Origin: Burkholderia cenocepacia | GTDB taxonomy: Bacteria; Pseudomonadota; Gammaproteobacteria; Burkholderiales; Burkholderiaceae | NCBI RefSeq assembly: GCF_900446215.1 | Contig: NZ_UAQZ01000017.1 | Span: forward strand, 367,151 to 431,150 | DNA length: 64,000 nt | Direction of reading: 5' to 3' | Part shown: in pieces, positions 7,979-16,370 of the stretch | How positions within the stretch are numbered: position 1 is the first letter of the stretch | Layout of the letters: every line of letters starts with the position of its first letter | The notes under the pieces: generated by a model | What the model was told of the DNA's origin: nothing | What the model saw: the letters and a program-made list of their open reading frames with translations, nothing else | Databases searched by the model: none | Position numbers and translations under genes: made by a program

Positions 7979-9058
7979 ATGGTCAAGCATGCGGTAGCAG
8001 CGGCAGTCATCGGAATGGGCGCCGCGTCGGGCGCGTGGGCGCAGAGCAGCGTGGTGCTGTACGGCAGCATGGACGCGGGGATCGCGTACGTGAACAACGT
8101 CGGCGGCCACGCGAAGTGGGCGATGATCCAGGGCAATACGCAGCCCGACCGGTGGGGCCTGAAGGGCAAGGAAGATCTCGGCGGCGGGCTGTCCGCGATC
8201 TTCCAGCTGGAAAACGGCTTCTATACGAACAACGGCCAGTTCGCGACCGCGAACACGATCTGGAACCGCGCGGCGTTCGTCGGCCTGAGTTCGGAGCGCT
8301 ACGGCACGCTGACGCTCGGCCGCCAGACGCCGCTGACGTTCGACTATCTCGATCCGCTCAGCACGGCGTACCTCGCGATGAGCTGGTTTGCGTTCCACCC
8401 GGGCAACATCGACGGGCTCGCCGCGACCGGCAACGTGCCGTACAACAATTCGGTCAAGTACCGTTCACCGACCTTCGCGGGCTTCTCGGCCGCGGCGACG
8501 CTCGCGCTCGGCAACACGACGAACTTCTCGACCGGCAAATCGGTCGGCGTCGCGCTGAACTACGTGAACGGGCCGTTCAAGGCGTCGGCCGTCTACTCGA
8601 ACGAGCACGACCGCGCGATCCTGATCAGCCAGACGGGCATCACATCGTTCCAGGGGCAGAACACCGCGAATGGTTACCTTGCGAACAAGGTCGAGAACAT
8701 CGGCGCGGGCGCGTCGTACCAGATCGGCGACTTCCTCGTGCACGGCCTCTACACGCGCGTGAAGATGCAGTCGAACGGGTTTTCCGACACGTTCCAGAGC
8801 TACGACGCGGGTGTGAACTACCGCAGCAGCGCGTTCAACACGATCGCGGGCGGCGCGGCGACCACGACGCTGGCCGGCCGCCGCTGGACGCAGGTCGAAC
8901 TCGGCGACATCTACGCGTTGTCGAAGCGCACGCAGCTGTATGCGAACGTGCTTTATGAACACGGTTCGGGCGGCGCGAAGGCCGCGTTCTTCACGGCCGG
9001 CGTGTCGAGCACCGCGAACCAGGTGATCGTGCTGACCGGCATCCATCACTCGTTCTGA
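7979..9058 (+). CDS. Gram-negative porin (OmpC-like, Burkholderia type)
   Basis: 359 residues from the ATG at 7979, which has GGAG 5 to 10 bases upstream. A signal peptide MVKHAVAAAVIGMGAASGAWA ends at AWA-QSS. Mature features typical of the neisserial/burkholderial porin family are SSVVLYGSMDAGIAYVNN at the start, GFFTNNG-like and FVGLSSERYGTLTLGRQ blocks, and the C-terminal IVLTGIHHSF ending in Phe for outer-membrane insertion. It is transcribed away from the Rieske operon and shares its operator dyad, so it probably admits that pathway's substrate. Confidence 0.93.
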   Translation: MVKHAVAAAVIGMGAASGAWAQSSVVLYGSMDAGIAYVNNVGGHAKWAMIQGNTQPDRWGLKGKEDLGGGLSAIFQLENGFYTNNGQFATANTIWNRAAFVGLSSERYGTLTLGRQTPLTFDYLDPLSTAYLAMSWFAFHPGNIDGLAATGNVPYNNSVKYRSPTFAGFSAAATLALGNTTNFSTGKSVGVALNYVNGPFKASAVYSNEHDRAILISQTGITSFQGQNTANGYLANKVENIGAGASYQIGDFLVHGLYTRVKMQSNGFSDTFQSYDAGVNYRSSAFNTIAGGAATTTLAGRRWTQVELGDIYALSKRTQLYANVLYEHGSGGAKAAFFTAGVSSTANQVIVLTGIHHSF

Positions 9059-9090
9059 GCAGGTTTGCGCACCGCGCGTGCGGTGCCGGA

Positions 9091-9128
9091 AAACGACGAG
9101 AGCGGCCCGCGGGCCGCTCTCGTCGTTT
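9091..9128. terminator. Bidirectional terminator, perfect palindrome
   Basis: Two 18-base arms (AAACGACGAGAGCGGCCC and its exact complement) are separated by GC, giving a continuous 38-base palindrome. It ends in TTT on both strands and lies between the convergent porin and IclR genes, as expected for a shared terminator. Confidence 0.85.
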
Positions 9129-9166
9129 GCGATGCCGCGCACCGCGGCCGGATCGATGCACGAGCG

Positions 9167-10060
9167 TCAGAACATCGCGACCTTGTGGCGCGCATGCGCG
9201 AACGTCGGGTCGCTTTCGAGCGGACGATAGTTCAGCCGTTGCGACAGGTCGACCGCCGCACCGCACACGGCTTCGACGAGCCGCTCCTTCTCGCCGGCCT
9301 CGCCGATCTCCGAGCGCGGCACCGTCGCGGTGATCGCCGCGACGATCGAGCCCGAATGATCGCGCACCGGCGCGGTCACGGCCGAAATGCCGCTCTCGAA
9401 CGCTGCCTCGCTGACCGCATAGCCGAGCCGCGCGTAATGACGCACGCGTTCGTACAGCTCGTCGACGGTGCCCGGCGTGCGCTCGGTGAACTGTTCGAGC
9501 TTCTTTTCCGGATAGAGCTGCCGCAGCGCGTCGCGCGTCAGGTCGCCCATCAGCACGTGGCCGTGCACGGTCGCATGCGCGGGCAGGCGCGTGCCGACGT
9601 GCACCTTCACCGAACCGAACATCGACGCATTGCTCTGCGCCTTCGCGACGAACACCACGTCACGCTGGTCGCGGATCAGCAGGTGCGTCGACAGGCCGGT
9701 CGAATCGCGCAACCGCTCGAGCACGGGCGTGCCGAGATCGGTCAGTTCGAGCGAATTCAGGTATTCGAAGCCGAGCCGCAGCACGCCGACGCCGAGCCGG
9801 AAATAGCGGTCGCCGTTCACGCGTTCGAGGAAACCGAGCGCTTCGAGCGTCTGCAGCAGGCGGAACGTGGTCGTACGCGGAATGCCGATGCGCTTCGACA
9901 GTTCGGGCGCACCGAGCACCGGCTCGCGCGCGGAGAATTCGGCGAGGATCCGCAGCCCGCGTTCGAGCCCCGGCACCAGATAGGACGAAGCGCCGCCCGA
10001 CGACTCGTCGTCGCCAGGCACCGCCGGATCGGGTGCATCGCTCATCGTTGTCTTGACCAT
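9167..10060 (-). CDS. IclR-family transcriptional regulator (second copy)
   Basis: 297 residues from ATG 10060 (MVKTTMSDAP); a start at 10045 (MSDAPDPAVPG) is equally possible and neither has a strong ribosome site. The HTH reads LSKRIGIPRTTTFRLLQTLE, and the effector domain contains HLLIRDQRDVVFVAKAQS and LPAHATVHGHVLMGDL. Long stretches match the operon-internal IclR protein, so the two are recent paralogs. This one is separately transcribed and converges on the porin. Confidence 0.92.
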   Translation of the reverse strand: MVKTTMSDAPDPAVPGDDESSGGASSYLVPGLERGLRILAEFSAREPVLGAPELSKRIGIPRTTTFRLLQTLEALGFLERVNGDRYFRLGVGVLRLGFEYLNSLELTDLGTPVLERLRDSTGLSTHLLIRDQRDVVFVAKAQSNASMFGSVKVHVGTRLPAHATVHGHVLMGDLTRDALRQLYPEKKLEQFTERTPGTVDELYERVRHYARLGYAVSEAAFESGISAVTAPVRDHSGSIVAAITATVPRSEIGEAGEKERLVEAVCGAAVDLSQRLNYRPLESDPTFAHARHKVAMF

Positions 10061-10335
10061 GTGGACATGGACGGAAGGAAGTCGGTCACGAAACGGGTCA
10101 TCGATCGTCGTGGATATTCGGTCATGCTACCTCAGTGCGCGCCCGGGCTCGCACCGGCGCGCGGCGCCGCGCTGCAGCATGCGCGGCCACGCCGCCATGA
10201 CGCGTCATTCAAGGTCGAGAGGATAGCAGCGTTGGACGGCGCGACGCCATGCGGAAATCGCCGAACGGCGGGAAGGCGGCCGCGCGGCGCGCCCGGGCCA
10301 CGGTGGCCGGAGCGGGAGACGGGATGCCGCCCCGC

Positions 10336-10815
10336 CTACAGGCGCGACAGATGGACGCGAATGGTCGTGCGATCGTACGTAAAGCCGCCGGCCGGATCCG
10401 GCTGCAGCGCCCGTGCAAGGTCGACCGGATTCATCCATCCGGCGCCCAGCAGCCCGCCGTTGATCGCGCGAATCCGGGTGCCGCCGACCGCAATCGCCGC
10501 ATGAAAGACATTGCCGCCGCGCGCGAAGCCGACCGCGGTGCCCGCCGGAATGCTCGCGCGCCCGTCCCACTGATCGCCGGTTTCGAAGTTGAACCGCGTC
10601 CTCCACGATTGACCGGCCGTATCGAGCAGCGCATCGGGCGCGATCAGCGCGTCTGCACGCAGCAGATAGCGGACATAGGCCGCGGCGTCGTAGCAGACGC
10701 CGCGGGATACGTATTCGTCGATGTTCGCCATCCCGAACATCAGCGCCTGCGCGTGTTTTTGCCGTTCGGCGATGCCGGATTGGGCGACATGCCCGCCTAA
10801 CTGGGTCAGCTGCAC
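10336..10815 (-). CDS. Unknown protein with NlpC/papain-like cysteine-peptidase features
   Basis: 159 residues from a GTG at 10815 with AAGGAG (10821-10828 region) six bases upstream. I do not recognise a named family. A Cys at the head of a helix (GVCYDAAAYVRYLL), a later His at a strand start (NVFHAAIAVGGTRIRAING) and a Gly/Trp-rich end resemble the Cys-His layout of NlpC/P60 and related amidase folds. No signal peptide is visible. It is a single gene with its own promoter region. Alternatives are a toxin-like amidase or a structural protein with chance similarity. Confidence 0.6.
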   Translation of the reverse strand: MQLTQLGGHVAQSGIAERQKHAQALMFGMANIDEYVSRGVCYDAAAYVRYLLRADALIAPDALLDTAGQSWRTRFNFETGDQWDGRASIPAGTAVGFARGGNVFHAAIAVGGTRIRAINGGLLGAGWMNPVDLARALQPDPAGGFTYDRTTIRVHLSRL

Positions 10816-11155
10816 GGATAGCTCCTTTCAGGGAAGCGGGACGTCGTCGTCCCGTCGATGCGATAACTTCATATCTTATTACGATATGACTCGGCATTTT
10901 CCAGACGCGCTCGCACCATGCGTGGTTCGCGTTGACTCGGATGCCGCGAGTCCGCGTGCGGGCTTGCGCCACGCATGTCGCATCGTCGGCGCGATGCCCG
11001 AGCATCGAACGGCACGGATCATTTGGCGCGACGAACGCCGGCAGACGATCGCCTCGCGCAGCGAAAAACGAAAACGGAAAACGGTCGGGAAAGCACCGTC
11101 CGGAAACGGACGGCACAGAGGAAGACGATCCCCGCGCGGGATCGCCGCGACGGCG
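10816..11155. other. Intergenic region, no gene supported
   Basis: 340 bases between two leftward genes. It contains the ribosome binding site of the 10336-10815 gene and a short A+T-rich patch around 10860-10885 that could hold its promoter. Reading frames here show no family features. Confidence 0.5.
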
Positions 11156-11362
11156 TCAGGCCGTCACGGCGTCGTCATATTCGGCGCGGGCAAGCTGGCC
11201 GGCGGCGTATGCCTCGGCTTCGCCGCGAAAGCCTTCGCGGCTGAACGCCACGACTTTCACGCCGACGCCGGTCGCCCGCTTCACCGTCAGCGCCCATTGC
11301 CATCCGCCGTCTTGCTCGAAGACGTGCAGCGAGGGTTCGAAGGAAGGGTCGAGTACGGTCAC
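11156..11362 (-). CDS. Small conserved-type hypothetical protein
   Basis: 68 residues from a GTG at 11362 (VTVLDPSFEPSLHVFEQDGG), supported by AGGAG 8 bases upstream. A longer reading from 11506 would add an unlikely low-complexity leader. The sequence has a short beta-rich part (WQWALTVKRATGVGVKVVAFS) and a charged helix (REGFRGEAEAYAAGQLARAE). No function is recognised. Confidence 0.6.
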   Translation of the reverse strand: MTVLDPSFEPSLHVFEQDGGWQWALTVKRATGVGVKVVAFSREGFRGEAEAYAAGQLARAEYDDAVTA

Positions 11363-11667
11363 GCGTTTTGCTCCTGCCCCGTTGCGCGCTGCATCGGCAG
11401 CGCACGGAGGCATGTCGAAAGGGGCGCGCCGGTCTGCCGACGCGTTTCTGCCATTCCACAGTCTAGTCAATAATTGTTGCGACGCACCATCAGAGGTTTC
11501 ACTCACCTATCGGAACCGGGCGGTCGATCGAATCCATCTGTAAGCCTTGCGGGACGGACCTGAGCGCCACGTCCGGCCGCCCCGCCTTGCGTTCGTGCGG
11601 CAACGTGCCGCACGCGCGGCCAATTGCTTGCATCGGCCTTTCGTGGATCACCGAAACGGGGCGCGAT

Positions 11668-12267
11668 CTATTCGGCCGCCATCGACACGCGCCGGAACGT
11701 CAGGTTGATGCGTTCGCCCTGCACGCCCGGCGCCTTCGGCACGCGGTGCTGCCATTCGGCCTGCGTGCGGCCGCGCATCACGAGCAGGCTGCCATGCACG
11801 AGGCGGTACGTGTGCGTGGCGCCAGTCGTGCGATGGCGAAGATCGAACATCCGCATCGCGCCGAGGCTCACGGACGCGATCACCGGCGCGTCGCCGAGTT
11901 CGGGTTCGTTGTCCGCGTGCCAGCCGAGGCTGTCCAGCCCGTTGCGATAGCGATTGAGCAGCACGCTGTTGAAACGCACGCCGCACGTCGCCTCGACTGC
12001 ATGCTTGAGCGCAAGCACGCCCGGCGTCCATGGCTGCGGCACGTTGCGGATGCCCGAATAGACGTACACGGCATCCGGTTCGCCCTGCCACGCGGTGAGC
12101 CGCGGCAACGGAATGCGTCCGCGCGGCGTGCGGATCGTGTCCTGCCGCCACGCGACCTCGTCGATCAGCGTGGCCAGCGCGCGGTCGGCTTCGGGCGGCG
12201 CAAGCCAGTCCGGGCACCAGTCCACGTCTGGCGCGGGCGTATCAGCGAAAAGATCGGGCGTCGACAT
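11668..12267 (-). CDS. alkB: AlkB-like 2-oxoglutarate/Fe(II) dioxygenase
   Basis: 199 residues from ATG 12267. The 2OG-Fe(II) core is complete: HADNEPELG holds the iron-binding H-x-D, a distal His is in WQHRVPK, and RINLTFRR supplies the 2-oxoglutarate-binding arginines. NSVLLNRYRNGLDSLGWH is a typical AlkB-family block. Family members remove methyl groups from damaged nucleic-acid bases. It lies downstream of, and on the same strand as, the metallophosphoesterase gene, 146 bases away. It could be the ALKBH2/3-like bacterial type rather than classical AlkB. Confidence 0.85.
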   Translation of the reverse strand: MSTPDLFADTPAPDVDWCPDWLAPPEADRALATLIDEVAWRQDTIRTPRGRIPLPRLTAWQGEPDAVYVYSGIRNVPQPWTPGVLALKHAVEATCGVRFNSVLLNRYRNGLDSLGWHADNEPELGDAPVIASVSLGAMRMFDLRHRTTGATHTYRLVHGSLLVMRGRTQAEWQHRVPKAPGVQGERINLTFRRVSMAAE

Positions 12268-12413
12268 GTCGGCAGGAACGGGCGAGGAACGAACGAGGCA
12301 TGTCTGCATACTAGCCAACGGCGCCGCGCGCCGCCATGCGCCGTCATTCGACGTGGAAAGAAAAGAACGCGGCCGCGCCCCGCGGTGCACGCGTCTCGCC
12401 TCGCGGCCCTCCG

Positions 12414-13559
12414 CTAGCCGCGCGTCAGCCGGATCAGCGTGATCTCGGACGGCACGCCGAAGCGGTTCGGCGGCCCCCAGTAGCCAGTGCCGCGGCTCGT
12501 ATACAGCCACATGTCGCCGAAGCGGTTCAGCCCGCCGATCACCGGCTGCTGCAACCGTACGAACGGCGGCCACGGCAGGAACTGGCCGCCATGCGTGTGC
12601 CCCGACAACTGCACGGTAAAGCCCGCGCGGTTCGCCGCCTCCGCGCTGCGCGGCTGGTGCGCGAGCAGGATCTTCGTGCCGACGTCGCGCGGCGCACCCG
12701 CCAGCGCCTGCGCGGGGTCGCTGCGATGCGCGGGATCGAAGCCCCCCGCCGTGAAGTCGGTCACGCCCGCCAGCACCGCGCGCGCGCCGCCGCGCTCGAT
12801 CAGCACGTGTTCGTTCAGCAGCACCGTCAGCCCGATACGGCGAAATTCGTCGATCCACGCATGCGCGCCTGCGTAGTACTCGTGGTTGCCCGTCACGAGG
12901 AAGGTGCCGTGCCGCGAGCGCATCTGGCCGAGCGGCGCCGTGTGTTCGCGCAGGCGCTTGACGGAGCCGTCCACCACATCGCCCGTCACGGCCACCAGGT
13001 CGGCGTCGAGCGCATTGACCGCGCGCACGATCCGTTCGATATAAGGCCGCTTGATCGTCGGCCCGACGTGAATGTCGGACAGTTGCACGATCGTCAGCCC
13101 GTCCAGCGCGGCCGGCAGCCCGGCAATCGGAATCGACACGCGCTTGACCGCCGCCGTGCGGCGCGCGCCGACGAACCCGATCGCGGTCACGAGCACCGCG
13201 GCCGCCAGCACGCCGAGCGCCGTGTCGGGCGCGGCGCCGCTCCATGCGCCGTCATGTCCGAGATGGCGCCACGCGAGCACGCCGAGCAGCACGATGTCGC
13301 GCACGAACGTCAGCACCAGCAGCGACGAGAAGAAGCCCATCGCGAGCGCGCCGGCCCAGCCGACCAGCGTCGCGGCCCAGCCTTCGTCGAAGCGGCGCGA
13401 GAACATGCCGACCGGGATCAACACGACGAAACTCGCCAGCACGAGCGCCGCGATCGTCCGTGCGAGCGGCGACGCGAACGCATCGGGAATGATGCGCATC
13501 CCGACATACAGATGGAACAGCACGCCGATTGCAATGAACCGGACAAAGAAACTTCGCAT
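12414..13559 (-). CDS. Membrane-anchored metallophosphoesterase
   Basis: 381 residues from ATG 13559. The first ~130 residues form about four membrane segments (FFVRFIAIGVLFHLYVGM, IAALVLASFVVLIPVGMF, and two more). The calcineurin-like phosphoesterase domain follows with all metal motifs: LSDIHVG, GDVVDG, GNHEYY, LAHQPR and SGHTHGGQ. Family members of this layout (YkoQ/YaeI-like) are thought to act on lipid or nucleotide phosphoesters at the membrane; the substrate here is unknown. Confidence 0.9.
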   Translation of the reverse strand: MRSFFVRFIAIGVLFHLYVGMRIIPDAFASPLARTIAALVLASFVVLIPVGMFSRRFDEGWAATLVGWAGALAMGFFSSLLVLTFVRDIVLLGVLAWRHLGHDGAWSGAAPDTALGVLAAAVLVTAIGFVGARRTAAVKRVSIPIAGLPAALDGLTIVQLSDIHVGPTIKRPYIERIVRAVNALDADLVAVTGDVVDGSVKRLREHTAPLGQMRSRHGTFLVTGNHEYYAGAHAWIDEFRRIGLTVLLNEHVLIERGGARAVLAGVTDFTAGGFDPAHRSDPAQALAGAPRDVGTKILLAHQPRSAEAANRAGFTVQLSGHTHGGQFLPWPPFVRLQQPVIGGLNRFGDMWLYTSRGTGYWGPPNRFGVPSEITLIRLTRG

Positions 13560-13746
13560 GAAACGTTCACCTTCGTTGCACGACCGCTTCCACGACGTGC
13601 GTCGCACGGGCCGCGATGCCCGGTGCGGCGCGTCGCGCCCTACGCACGATGGTACACAGATCCCGGTCGCGACGACGGGTCGCGCCTCACGGTGCCGCGC
13701 CGTGCGGCTTCGCGCGATAATCGGCCATCCTCCCGCTGCCCGATCC

Positions 13747-14649
13747 ATGCGCTTCGATCTCGTCGACCTCAAACTTTTCACGCACATCGCGGAAGCGAAC
13801 AGCCTGACGCGCGGCGCCGAACGCGCGCACCTGTCGGTGCCGGCCGCCAGCACGCGCATCAAGCACCTCGAGGAACAGGTCGGCGTGAAGCTGCTGAGCC
13901 GCACGAGCCAGGGCGTCACGCTGACCGCGCCGGGCGAGACGCTGCTCGCGCATGCGCGCCGCGTGCTGCGCCAGCTCGAGCAACTGACCGGCGACCTGCA
14001 GGAATATGCATCGGGCGTGAAAGGCCACGTGCGCGTGTTCGCGAACACCACGGCGATGAGCGAGTTCCTGCCGGGCGTGCTGCGCCACTATCTCGTCGAC
14101 CATCCGGACGTGACGATCGACATGCAGGAGCGGCTGAGTCCCGACATCGTGCGCGCGGTGCAGGAAGGCATGATCGACATCGGCATCGTCGCCGGCGACG
14201 TGCGCACCGACGGGCTGCAGGCGATGCCGTACCGGCGCGACCGCCTCGTGCTCGCGACCGCGCTCGGGCATCCGCTCGCCGGCCTGGCATCGACGCCGTT
14301 CGTCGCGACGCTCGACCACGACTTCATCGGCCTGCCCGAAGCGAGCGCGATCCACGCGTTCCTGAAACGCGCGGCCGCCGACGTGCAGCGCACGCTGCGC
14401 TGGCGCATCCAGGTCAGCAACTTCGAGACCGCGTGCCGGATGATCGAGGCGAACGTCGGCGTCGGCGTGCTGCCCGAAGGCACCGCGCGCCGTCATGCGA
14501 AGACGATGGCGCTGCGTCTCGTCGCGCTCGAAGACGACTGGGCCGAGCGCCAGTTGCAGATCTGCGTCGCCGATCTCGATGCGCTGCCGCGCTTCGCGCG
14601 CGATCTCGTCGACCTGCTCGTCGAGGACGCGCGCGGTCAGCCTGACTGA
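13747..14649 (+). CDS. LysR-family transcriptional regulator
   Basis: 300 residues from ATG 13747. An N-terminal winged HTH (DLKLFTHIAEANSLTRGAER then LSVPAASTRIKHLEEQVGVK) is followed by a LysR substrate-binding domain. It is transcribed in the same direction as the efflux operon that starts at 15031, and away from the phosphoesterase gene. It may regulate either neighbour; no operator is obvious. Confidence 0.92.
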   Translation: MRFDLVDLKLFTHIAEANSLTRGAERAHLSVPAASTRIKHLEEQVGVKLLSRTSQGVTLTAPGETLLAHARRVLRQLEQLTGDLQEYASGVKGHVRVFANTTAMSEFLPGVLRHYLVDHPDVTIDMQERLSPDIVRAVQEGMIDIGIVAGDVRTDGLQAMPYRRDRLVLATALGHPLAGLASTPFVATLDHDFIGLPEASAIHAFLKRAAADVQRTLRWRIQVSNFETACRMIEANVGVGVLPEGTARRHAKTMALRLVALEDDWAERQLQICVADLDALPRFARDLVDLLVEDARGQPD

Positions 14650-15030
14650 GCGCATTCGCATGCGTTCGACGGGCAATCGGCGTGTTACGCGCCGATTCCG
14701 CTACGTCGGCATCGCAAATTCCGCTGCGTGATGTCGTCTGACGATCCTTTACAGTCCGTTAGCAACCCTACGCGAGCTTGGGCTGGCAAAATCGCGGCGT
14801 TCCGGCCGTCGCTGCCGACACGCGCGGCCGGACCGTCCGGCATGACCGACGGCGCGGCCACCGCCGGCCTCGGCCCATGCCGCAAACGCGTGCCGGATCG
14901 CTGGCGGTCCGCATCGCGCTGATTTATGATCGGCTCCGTATCCTGGAATCGTCGTCGCGGCCCGGCCGGTCGCGACGATCCGCATTGCGCCGCGCCCGGC
15001 ATCCACCCCCAACGTCGAGCTCGTCACCCC
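14650..15030. promoter_or_regulatory. Leader region of the ytcA-mdtNOP-type operon
   Basis: 381 bases without a supported gene, between the LysR gene and ytcA. It should contain the efflux-operon promoter. I see no clear terminator or riboswitch. Confidence 0.4.
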
Positions 15031-15324
15031 ATGAGAAAAACAACGCCGCGCGCGCCCCTGCGCATCGCCGCCGTCCTGGCGCCCGCCCTGCCGCTCGCGG
15101 GCTGCGCATCGCGCGGCGCACCGTCCTACGTGCTGTTCGGCGCGTACTTCCCGCTGTGGCTCGTCAGCGCGATCGTCGGCATCGTCGGCGCGATCGTCGC
15201 GCACCGCGTGTTCGTCGCGACCGGCTGGGCCGCGACGGTGCCTTACCAGCTCGCCGTCTGCACCGCGATCGGGCTCGTGATCGCCGTGATCGTCTGGCTC
15301 ACCGGCACGGGGCCGTTCGCATGA
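15031..15324 (+). CDS. ytcA: YtcA-type small inner-membrane lipoprotein
   Basis: 97 residues. A lipoprotein signal ends in LAGCAS (lipobox near residue 25), followed by two hydrophobic segments (LFGAYFPLWLVSAIVGIVGA and AVCTAIGLVIAVIVWLTG). The same small gene precedes mdtN in enterobacteria, which supports the name by both sequence type and order. Its stop overlaps the mdtN start (ATGA), so the operon is translationally coupled. Its exact function is not known. Confidence 0.75.
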   Translation: MRKTTPRAPLRIAAVLAPALPLAGCASRGAPSYVLFGAYFPLWLVSAIVGIVGAIVAHRVFVATGWAATVPYQLAVCTAIGLVIAVIVWLTGTGPFA

Positions 15325-16370
15325 AGGCCGCCGGCATCGCCCGCCCCTCCGTCAAAGGCCGCGTGATCGCGCTCGCGATCGTCGCGCTCGGCATCGCGGC
15401 GCTCGCGTACGCGTACCACCGCACGACGGCCTACCCGTCCACCGACGACGCGTCGATCGACGCCGACGTCGTGCACGTCGCGTCGCCGGTCGGCGGCCGC
15501 ATCGTGCAGCTCGCCGTGCATGAAAACCAGCGCGTCGCGAAAGGCGACCTGCTGTACGTGATCGATCCCGTGCCGTACCGGCTGACCGTCGCGCAGGCGC
15601 AGGCCGATCTCGAACTCGCGCGCGCGTCGCTCGACACGCGCCGCCGTTCGCTGATCGGCGAGCGCTCGAATGCGTCCGTCGCCGCCGAGCAGGTCAAGCG
15701 CGCGACGCAGAACCACGATCTCGCGACGCGCGACGTGAACCGGCTCGCGCCGCTCGCCGCGCAGGGCTACGTCAGCGCGCAGCAGTTCGATCAGGCGAAG
15801 GTGCGCCAGCGCGACGCGGCCGTGTCGCTCGCGCAGGCGCAGGAGCAGCAGCGCGCGTCCGCGCAGACGATCGGCGACGACGCCGACGCGATCGCGACGC
15901 TGCATGCGCGCGAAGCCGCGCTGGCCCGCGCGCAGCATGCGCTCGACGATACGGTCGTGCGTGCGCCGCACGACGGGCTCGTGACGGGCCTGAGCGTGCT
16001 TCCCGGCGAAACCCTCGCGCCGAACCAGTCGATCTTCACGCTGATCGACGCGAGCGAATGGTTCGCGGTCGGCAATTTCCGCGAGACGTCGCTGAACCGC
16101 ATCGCCGTCGGCGACTGCGCGACCGTCTATTCGATGATCGACCGCGACCGCCCGATGACCGGCAAGGTCGTCGGCATCGGCGCCGGCATTGCGGACAGCG
16201 ACCGCATCAACCTGCCGCGCTCGCTGCCGATCGTGCAGCGCTCGGTGAACTGGGTGCACGTCGCGCAGCGCTTCCCGGTGCGCGTGAAGCTCGACGAACC
16301 CGACGGCAAGCTCGTGCGTGTCGGCGCGAGCGCGATCGTCGAGGTCCGGCATGGCTCGGCCTGCCGCTGA
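15321..16370 (+). CDS. mdtN: Efflux periplasmic adaptor (HlyD/MdtN family)
   Basis: 349 residues. One N-terminal membrane anchor (VIALAIVALGIAALAYAY) is followed by the biotinyl-lipoyl motif ASPVGGRIVQLAVHENQRVA, a long coiled-coil hairpin rich in Ala/Gln, the second lipoyl half (RAPHDGLVTGLSVLPGE) and a beta-barrel end. It links an inner-membrane transporter to an outer-membrane channel. It overlaps ytcA by 4 bases and mdtO by 20 bases. Confidence 0.88.
   Translation: MKAAGIARPSVKGRVIALAIVALGIAALAYAYHRTTAYPSTDDASIDADVVHVASPVGGRIVQLAVHENQRVAKGDLLYVIDPVPYRLTVAQAQADLELARASLDTRRRSLIGERSNASVAAEQVKRATQNHDLATRDVNRLAPLAAQGYVSAQQFDQAKVRQRDAAVSLAQAQEQQRASAQTIGDDADAIATLHAREAALARAQHALDDTVVRAPHDGLVTGLSVLPGETLAPNQSIFTLIDASEWFAVGNFRETSLNRIAVGDCATVYSMIDRDRPMTGKVVGIGAGIADSDRINLPRSLPIVQRSVNWVHVAQRFPVRVKLDEPDGKLVRVGASAIVEVRHGSACR

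Noticed and set aside
12414..14051. Metallophosphoesterase frame extended to 14051
   Set aside because: The extension would overlap the LysR gene on the opposite strand; ATG 13559 starts directly at the membrane domain.
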